Source of the DNA: Kineosporiaceae bacterium
GTDB lineage: Bacteria > Actinomycetota > Actinomycetes > Actinomycetales > Angustibacteraceae
Direction of reading: 5' to 3'
Length of the DNA stretch: 6,316 bases
Assembly: GCA_027345905.1 (NCBI GenBank)
Contig: DAIETC010000014.1
Coordinates: forward strand, 1 to 6,316
Below are positions 1 to 4,314 of the stretch, one piece after another. A program made the position numbers and the translations under genes. The notes beneath the pieces are model-generated. The model was given only the letters and a program-made list of their open reading frames with translations. It made no database searches and was not told where the DNA came from. How positions within the stretch are numbered: position 1 is the stretch's first letter; the number at the start of each line of letters is the position of its first letter.

Positions 1-2568
1 GATCAGGTCGGTGGACCGCAGGGTGGCCGAGAGCGCGTTCGCGACACCCACCAGGACGGCGTCGCCGCCGGTGTGACCGCGGCGGTCGTTGATGGTCTGC
101 AAGTCGTCCACGTCAATGTAGGCAACGACTAGGGACTGTCCGGTACGTTGCGCTCTGCTCATCTCGCGCTGCAGCGCCACAAGGCCGGCGTCCCGCAGAT
201 AACCGCCCGTCAGCGCGTCGACCGAGGCGAACTTGCGCTCCTTCGCCGACGCCGCACGGTCAACGAGGGCCCGGTCGCGGTCCAGGCCGGCGCTCGTGCG
301 CGCGTCAGCGCCGACGCCGCGGTGCGCCAGGGCACGGTTACGGTCGCGTTCGGCCTCCAGCCGCCGACCAGCGCCGACACCCCAGTCCGGGGAGGCGGGC
401 GACCGGCCGGCAGCGTCGATCCGAGCCAGCTGTGAGGGCGGCAACGCCTCCATGTCGCGGTTCTGGCCGCTCGACAGCGCGGCCGCATCCACTGTGTTGG
501 CGTACCTGGGGGCTCTGTCGTACCTGGGGGCTCTGTCGGACCAAATGGCGTTGTCGTACCCAGCGGCCGCCTGGTCGCGCCGGTCGGCTGCCTGGTCGCG
601 CCGGTCGGCTGCTTGGTCGCGCTGGTCACCAGCCAGGTCGCGCTGATCGGCTGCTCGGTCGCGCTGGTCGCCGACATGGTCGCGCTGGTCGGCGATCTGG
701 TCTCGGTCCAGGCGGCCCACGGCTGCGGTTCTCGGCGCGGACGGCGGACGGGGCATCAGGCGCGACGGCACGTGTTCGGCCAGCCACTCGTGCAGCTGTT
801 CGAGGGGGAGTGGGCGGCTGAGCAGATACCCCTGCGAATAGTCGCAACCCAGTTGACGCAACAGGGCAAGCTGCTCGGCGCTCTCGACTCCTTCGGCCAC
901 CGCGCTCAGACCCACGCTGTGCGCGAGGGCGATGGTCGAGGCCACGATTGCCGTGTCAGCCGCGTCCGCGCCCAGCCCGTCGACAAAGGACTGGTCGATC
1001 TTGATGCGGTCGACCGGGAAGTGCTTCAGGTACAACAGCGAGGAGTAGCCCGTGCCGAAGTCGTCCAGATCCAGCCCGACGCCGAGATCCTTGATCGCTT
1101 CCAGCACCGATGTCGCAGCGCTCATGTCGTGCAGCAGTGCGGTTTCAGTGACTTCGACGATGATCTTCGCCGGGGGACATCCCGTGCCGTCGAGCGCGTC
1201 CGCAAGCATCTGGACCAGGCCGGGGTCGCTGAGTTGACGCGCCGAAACGTTGATACTGACGCTGGGTGCGGCCACGGTCCGTCGGGCCAGCTCAACCGCC
1301 GCCAGGCAGGCCTGGCGGGTCACCCAGGCGCCCAGAGTGACGATCTGACCGGTTCGTTCGGCCACGTCGATGAAGGACGCCGGCGCCAGCAGCCCGACGC
1401 CCGGACGCTCCCAGCGAACCAGGGCCTCCACACCGACGACGTCGTTGGTGACCAGCTCGACGATCGGCTGGAAGTGCAGCCGCAGCTCACCGTTGGCGAT
1501 CCCGCGTTGCAGGTCGTTCGCCAGTCGCAGGCTGCCGCCCGGGGCGTGCCGGTGGGTTGCGGCATCGAACCAGACGGTACGTTCCCGTCCGCCTGACTTT
1601 GCCGCGTCAAGGGCGGCCGTCGCCGAGCGGAACAGGTCCGCCGCCGGTACGACGCTGCTGCAGGCCAGACCGCCGCTCATCGTCAGACGGACCTGATCGT
1701 CGCCGGTCAGGAATGGTTCGCGCATCGCCTGCCAGAGGCGGTCCACCAGCTCGTTCATCGCCGGCACTGGGTCGCCGCTTTGCACGATGCACAGGAACTC
1801 ATCGGCCTGCCAGTGCCCCAGGATGGCCGGCCCGGCCAGGCAGCGCAGGCGCTCGGCCAGACCGCGTAACACCTCGTCACCGGCGTCGGGGCCGCAGCCT
1901 TGGTTGACGAGGGCGAAGGCGTCAATGTCGAGCAGGGCGACCGCGCGTTGCACACCGTCGGGCAGCGGGTCGGCGAGCCTTCGCTGCAGCCAGCGCCGTC
2001 CCGGCAATCCCGTCAGCTCGTCACATTCCAAAGCGCCGGCCACCCGCTCGCAGGCCGCCGGGTCCGTCTGTGCCGTGTCGGCAGCAGTGGCCAGTGCCGG
2101 AGCCAGCAGGGCGCCGGCCATGTCGACCACGTCGGGTCCGGCGTCCATCATGGGTTGGGACAGGGTCGACACGACTCCCGCGAAGCACCCGTCGGCTTCC
2201 TGGATGGCCGCGGTGTGCACCCGCACCGGGATGTGCCGCCCGTCGCGGTGCAGACGCACGGTGTGGTACGCCGGCTCCGAGCCGCCGGCGCTGAGCGTGC
2301 TCCAGGTGCGGTCGCACTGTGCGCGGGAGTCATTGGGGATCAGGCCCACCACCCCGCCAAGCACCTCGGACCGAGTCCAGCCCAGCAGATGCTCGGCGGC
2401 GGGGTTCCATTCGCGGACTCGACCCTCGGCGTCCAGGATCATGATTGGTTGCGGGGAGTGCTCGAGCAGGGCGGTGAACTGGCGGCGGCGCATCTGCGAG
2501 GCCACATCTGCTTCCAGCGCCGACAGCGTCCCGTGCACCCCTGGCTGCAGGGGGTGCGGTACGGCCAT
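1..2568 (-). CDS. PAS-GGDEF-EAL-heptad repeat-GGDEF cyclic-di-GMP signalling protein (3' end beyond window)
   Basis: This is a predicted c-di-GMP turnover protein; 856 residues are visible and the frame is still open at the left edge. The order is: PAS sensor fold (about 30-145, with ILDAEGRVREWNPAAEHLLGW); GGDEF domain (183-335) starting DELTGLPGRRWL but with QADEF (254-258) in place of GGDEF and no RxxD inhibitory site; EAL domain (347-596); Arg-Asp heptads (about 622-668 and 738-779); and the first half of a second GGDEF (784-856) with YIDVDDLQTIND and GHTGGD. The EAL domain keeps its expected metal and catalytic residues: E381 (EAL), N440, E472, D502-D503 (DDFGTGYSSL), K523, E559 and E562 (AEGVE), and Q579-G-Y. 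I therefore infer an active phosphodiesterase, a first GGDEF that is at most a GTP-binding regulator, and a second GGDEF of unknown activity because its signature lies outside the window. ATG 2566-2568 is preferred because TCAGGA lies 6 bases upstream; ATG 2626-2628 would add 20 residues but has a poor ribosome site. No signal peptide or membrane segment is seen. Confidence 0.9.
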   Translation of the reverse strand, partial: MAVPHPLQPGVHGTLSALEADVASQMRRRQFTALLEHSPQPIMILDAEGRVREWNPAAEHLLGWTRSEVLGGVVGLIPNDSRAQCDRTWSTLSAGGSEPAYHTVRLHRDGRHIPVRVHTAAIQEADGCFAGVVSTLSQPMMDAGPDVVDMAGALLAPALATAADTAQTDPAACERVAGALECDELTGLPGRRWLQRRLADPLPDGVQRAVALLDIDAFALVNQGCGPDAGDEVLRGLAERLRCLAGPAILGHWQADEFLCIVQSGDPVPAMNELVDRLWQAMREPFLTGDDQVRLTMSGGLACSSVVPAADLFRSATAALDAAKSGGRERTVWFDAATHRHAPGGSLRLANDLQRGIANGELRLHFQPIVELVTNDVVGVEALVRWERPGVGLLAPASFIDVAERTGQIVTLGAWVTRQACLAAVELARRTVAAPSVSINVSARQLSDPGLVQMLADALDGTGCPPAKIIVEVTETALLHDMSAATSVLEAIKDLGVGLDLDDFGTGYSSLLYLKHFPVDRIKIDQSFVDGLGADAADTAIVASTIALAHSVGLSAVAEGVESAEQLALLRQLGCDYSQGYLLSRPLPLEQLHEWLAEHVPSRLMPRPPSAPRTAAVGRLDRDQIADQRDHVGDQRDRAADQRDLAGDQRDQAADRRDQAADRRDQAAAGYDNAIWSDRAPRYDRAPRYANTVDAAALSSGQNRDMEALPPSQLARIDAAGRSPASPDWGVGAGRRLEAERDRNRALAHRGVGADARTSAGLDRDRALVDRAASAKERKFASVDALTGGYLRDAGLVALQREMSRAQRTGQSLVVAYIDVDDLQTINDRRGHTGGDAVLVGVANALSATLRSTDLI
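232..357 (-). repeat. Diverged second heptad array just before the C-terminal GGDEF domain
   Basis: Residues about 738-779 of the signalling protein fall into six heptads: EAERDRN, RALAHRG, VGADART, SAGLDRD, RALVDRA, ASAKERK. The sixth residue is Arg in all six, with codons at 340, 319, 298, 277, 256 and 235, and the fifth is often Asp, Glu or His. The DNA units are no longer alike, so the repeat is seen only at the protein level. It leads straight into the start of the second GGDEF (SVDALTGGYLRDAG) and probably forms the signalling helix in front of that domain. Its phase differs from that of the 571-711 array. Confidence 0.6.
502..537 (-). repeat. Perfect 18 bp tandem duplication encoding DRAPRY twice
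   Basis: Positions 502-519 and 520-537 are identical (plus strand gtacctgggggctctgtc). Read on the minus strand in the gene frame they encode DRAPRY twice. The unit is six residues, not seven, and contains Pro, so it breaks the heptad phase of the neighbouring array. It looks like a recent in-frame duplication at the end of the repetitive linker. Confidence 0.9.
571..711 (-). repeat. 21 bp tandem repeat array encoding RDxAADQ-type heptads
   Basis: Six full 21 bp units (571, 592, 613, 634, 655 and 676) and a partial seventh lie in frame inside the large signalling gene. The units at 571-591 and 592-612 are identical; the others share a core ggtcgcg followed by ctg or ccg on the plus strand. 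On the minus strand each unit gives seven residues, with an Arg-Asp pair at a fixed place: RDQIADQ, RDHVGDQ, RDRAADQ, RDLAGDQ, RDQAADR, RDQAADR, RDQAAAG. The Arg codons sit at 703, 682, 661, 640, 619, 598 and 577, exactly 21 bases apart. The segment follows the EAL domain directly and should be a highly charged helix or coiled coil. Identical neighbouring units suggest recent slippage, so copy number may vary between strains. Confidence 0.93.
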
Positions 2569-2736
2569 GGCGTGTCCTGACTTGGGCTGTTGTGGGCACG
2601 GGCGAGACAGGGGAGTAGCCGCAACCATCGGTTTTGACGCGATCCCGCAGCATCGGCGCGAAGCCGCAGTAACTTGATCCCTTCGCCAGGCTAGGGGCAA
2701 CTGTGTGGGGCTACGACCGGAAGCAAGCCGGTTCAT
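2569..2736. other. Intergenic gap between the MoaD-like gene and the signalling gene
   Basis: The 168 bp between the MoaD-like stop and the chosen start of the signalling gene hold no convincing gene. There is no convincing -35/-10 pair, no T-rich terminator, and no sequence resembling a c-di-GMP riboswitch. A short ACCGG/CCGGT inverted repeat just after the MoaD-like stop (about 2715-2732) lacks a T-run. The gap suggests that the signalling gene has its own promoter, but I cannot place it. Confidence 0.5.
2575..2580 (-). promoter_or_regulatory. Ribosome binding site deciding the start of the PAS-GGDEF-EAL gene
   Basis: On the minus strand TCAGGA lies 6 bases before ATG 2566-2568. The alternative ATG at 2626-2628 has only a distant GGGAT. 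This site therefore supports the shorter N-terminus (MAVPHPLQPG). Confidence 0.55.
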
Positions 2737-3033
2737 TCACCCGCCAGCCATCGCCCCGACGATCAAGAATGGCTCGATACCGGTTGCGACCGCCTCCGGT
2801 AGCGGCGTGTCCGGCTCCTCGTGTGACAGGTCGCGTTCGCACGCGAAGAACCGCACGAACGGACGACGCTGCTTGGTCGTCTGGTCTCGGATCGTGCCTC
2901 GCAGGGCGGGGTAGCACGTTTCCAACGCGTCCAGAACCGCACCTTGGGTGAGCGCGCCGTCCAGGTGCAGCACGGCCTCATGGTCCAGCCGGGCCAAAGT
3001 GCGCAGGTGCGCCGGCAGCAGTACCCGGATCAC
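2737..3033 (-). CDS. MoaD/ThiS-like beta-grasp protein with C-terminal Gly-Gly
   Basis: A 98-residue small protein resembling the MoaD/ThiS ubiquitin-like fold. It opens with a beta strand (MIRVLLPAHLRTLARL), has a second strand (AVLHLDG), a helix (TQGAVLDALETCYPALRGTI), later strands (RPFVRFFACERDLS), and ends FLIVGAMAGG. In MoaD and ThiS a terminal Gly-Gly is adenylated by an E1-like enzyme and carries sulfur as a thiocarboxylate; the intact tail here allows the same chemistry. No moaE, moeB, thiF or thiG-like gene is visible nearby, so I do not assign it to molybdopterin or thiamin synthesis. The GTG start overlaps the stop of the upstream propeller gene in GTGA, and no separate ribosome site is evident, which suggests translational coupling. 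The length is slightly above typical MoaD (about 80 residues). The fold call is fairly firm; the pathway is unknown. Confidence 0.85.
   Translation of the reverse strand: MIRVLLPAHLRTLARLDHEAVLHLDGALTQGAVLDALETCYPALRGTIRDQTTKQRRPFVRFFACERDLSHEEPDTPLPEAVATGIEPFLIVGAMAGG
3030..3033 (-). promoter_or_regulatory. GTGA stop-start overlap coupling the propeller and MoaD-like genes
   Basis: The TGA stop of the propeller gene (3030-3032) shares bases with the GTG start of the MoaD-like gene (3031-3033). A 4-base overlap of this type normally means that ribosomes finishing the first gene start the second, which tends to link the output of the two proteins. Confidence 0.85.
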
Positions 3034-4145
3034 GGCAATGTCTGAACTTCGACGGACAGCACTGGGGGAAGGTCACGCACGATCGCCGACCAGGTGTCAC
3101 CCGCGTCGGGCGAGGCGTACACCTGCCCGCCCGTCGTCCCGACGTACACCCCGCACTGGTCGAGAGTGTCCACTGCCATCGCGTCGCGTAGCACGTTCAC
3201 GTAGCAGTTGTTCTGCGGCAGGCCGTCGGTGAGCGGCTCCCACTCGTTGCCACCGCTGCGGCTGCGGTAGACGCGCAGCTTCCCGTCCGGTGGGTAGTGC
3301 TGGGAGTCGCTGGTGATCGGCACAACGTAGAGGGTTTCTGGTTCGTGTGCGTGCACCTCGATCGGGAAACCGAAGTCGCTGGGCAGGTCACCGCTGACCT
3401 CATACCAGGAGTCGCCACTGTCGTCGCTGCGCATGACGTCCCAGTGCTTTTGCATGAACAGCACGTGGGGCCGCGAAGGGTGCATCGTGATGTGGTGGAC
3501 GCAGTGCCCGACCTCGGCGTCCGGGTCCGGGATGCCGTCGGACAGCAGGCCGCGGTTGATCACCTGCCAGGACTGACCGCCGTCATCGGTGCGGAAGGCG
3601 CCGGCGGCGGAGATCGCCACGAACGCTCGCTCGGCGTTGGTCGGGTCCAGCAGGATGGTGTGCAGGCACAGACCGCCGGCCCCGGGTTGCCAGGAGGGTC
3701 CCGACCCGTGGCCGCGCAGCCCGGACAGCTCCTGCCACTGCTGGCCGCCGTCGGTGGAACGAAACAGCGCGGCGTCCTCAACCCCGGCGTAGACCGTGTC
3801 CGGGTCGTTCAAGGACGGCTCCAGGTGCCACACCCGGGTGAACGCCCACGGGCGCGGCGTGTCGTCGTACCACTGGTGGGTCCCCGGGACACCGTCGTAG
3901 CTGAAGTCGTTGCCGGTGGGTTGCCAGCTGCGGCCCCCGTCGTCCGAGCGCTGGATGAGCTGGCCGAACCAGCCGCTGGACTGCGAGGCGAACAACCGAG
4001 ACGGCTCGAGCGGCGAACCCTTCAGGTGGTAGACCTCCCAGCCGGCGAAGTGCGGGCCGTCCACCCGCCACTGCTCGCGTTTGCCGTCGGCACTGAGAAT
4101 GAAGGCGCCCTTGCGCGTCCCGACGAGAACCCGAACGCCGGTCAT
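3030..4145 (-). CDS. Asp-box (BNR) repeat beta-propeller protein, often named exo-alpha-sialidase-like
   Basis: A 371-residue protein beginning MTGVRVLVGTRKGAFIL. It has six Asp-box turns of the SxDxGxxW type: SDDGGRSW (67-74), STDGGQQW (130-137), TDDGGQSW (186-193), SDDSGDSW (240-247), SRSGGNEW (295-302) and SPDAGDTW (345-352). The spacing of 50-63 residues is that of propeller blades, so a six- or seven-bladed beta-propeller is inferred. There is no signal peptide or membrane helix, so it should be cytosolic. Asp boxes also occur in sialidases, sortilin-type proteins and photosystem assembly factors. I see no FRIP-type Arg motif of true sialidases, so enzymatic sialidase activity is not supported. 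An upstream ATG at 4188-4190 would add 15 residues, but ATG 4143-4145 has AGGGAG 5 bases ahead. It overlaps the MoaD-like gene by 4 bases, which is the best clue to a shared role; the function is unknown. Confidence 0.9.
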   Translation of the reverse strand: MTGVRVLVGTRKGAFILSADGKREQWRVDGPHFAGWEVYHLKGSPLEPSRLFASQSSGWFGQLIQRSDDGGRSWQPTGNDFSYDGVPGTHQWYDDTPRPWAFTRVWHLEPSLNDPDTVYAGVEDAALFRSTDGGQQWQELSGLRGHGSGPSWQPGAGGLCLHTILLDPTNAERAFVAISAAGAFRTDDGGQSWQVINRGLLSDGIPDPDAEVGHCVHHITMHPSRPHVLFMQKHWDVMRSDDSGDSWYEVSGDLPSDFGFPIEVHAHEPETLYVVPITSDSQHYPPDGKLRVYRSRSGGNEWEPLTDGLPQNNCYVNVLRDAMAVDTLDQCGVYVGTTGGQVYASPDAGDTWSAIVRDLPPVLSVEVQTLP

Positions 4146-4308
4146 CGCTGCTCCCTGCCCTCGAGGCCGCCGCTGGACTACGACGCCCACTAATCCTCAC
4201 GCACAGGCCTGCGGAAGGCAATGACGCCGCTGCCTTGTGGCGGCGCGACGGCTCTGCGCCGCGGCGCCGGGTCACCAAGCTTGCGTTACGTGATGCCTCG
4301 GGCTGACA
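4146..4308. other. Intergenic gap between sbcC and the propeller gene
   Basis: The 163 bp gap holds no supported gene. It contains a potential hairpin with a 6 bp GC stem (CGCCGC 4225-4230 and GCGGCG 4240-4245, loop of 9) and a 12 bp perfect palindrome, gcgccgcggcgc, at 4256-4267. Neither is followed by a T-run on the minus strand. The gap probably carries a transcription end for sbcC and a promoter for the propeller/MoaD-like pair, but I could not pick a convincing -35/-10 pair. Confidence 0.45.
4151..4156 (-). promoter_or_regulatory. Ribosome binding site of the propeller gene
   Basis: AGGGAG on the minus strand lies 5 bases before ATG 4143-4145. It selects this start over the in-frame upstream start at 4188-4190. 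Confidence 0.7.
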
Positions 4309-4314
4309 TCACGT
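4288..4314 (-). terminator. 8 bp inverted repeat spanning the sbcC stop, possible terminator hairpin
   Basis: ACGTGATG (4288-4295) and CATCACGT (4307-4314) are perfect inverted copies around an 11-base loop. The right arm contains the sbcC stop codon (4309-4311). On the minus strand the hairpin is followed by AACGCAAGC, not a T-run, so it is not a classical intrinsic terminator. It might end or stabilise the sbcC message, or be a chance or protein-binding palindrome. Confidence 0.3.

Noticed and set aside
210..677. Minus-strand frame with repeated SATxQPTGATR-like residues
   Set aside because: This is the 21 bp array read in the wrong frame; repeats appear in every frame. The frame giving RD heptads is continuous with EAL and GGDEF.
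1..756. A separate gene for the second GGDEF starting at ATG 754-756 (MPRPPSAP)
   Set aside because: No stop codon separates it from the EAL part, and I saw no reason to prefer an internal start. An internal translation start is possible but not supported.
613..1596. Long plus-strand open frame of 327 codons
   Set aside because: It is antisense to the EAL domain and the heptad array, whose minus-strand frame gives clear family motifs. The plus frame matches no family I recognise and reflects high GC content.
1787..2677. Plus-strand open frame of 296 codons opposite the PAS and first GGDEF
   Set aside because: Its composition is Ser/Arg/Ala-rich without motifs, and the minus strand encodes recognisable domains over the same bases.
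2711..2735. Terminator after the MoaD-like gene
   Set aside because: There is only a 5 bp stem (ACCGG/CCGGT) and no T-run.
2569..2736. A c-di-GMP riboswitch ahead of the signalling gene
   Set aside because: I found neither the conserved GEMM core nor its tetraloop-receptor arrangement. Two GATCCC copies at 2641 and 2676 are too short to mean much.
3030..4145. True sialidase (neuraminidase)
   Set aside because: Asp boxes alone do not define a sialidase. No FRIP-type Arg motif and no secretion signal are seen.
3297..4193. Plus-strand open frame of 298 codons opposite the propeller gene
   Set aside because: It is a shadow frame; the minus strand carries six Asp boxes and a good ribosome site.
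4170..4225. Sigma-70-like promoter for the propeller gene (TTGCCT with a distant GGATTA)
   Set aside because: The -10 match is poor, and such pairs are expected by chance in a search of this length.
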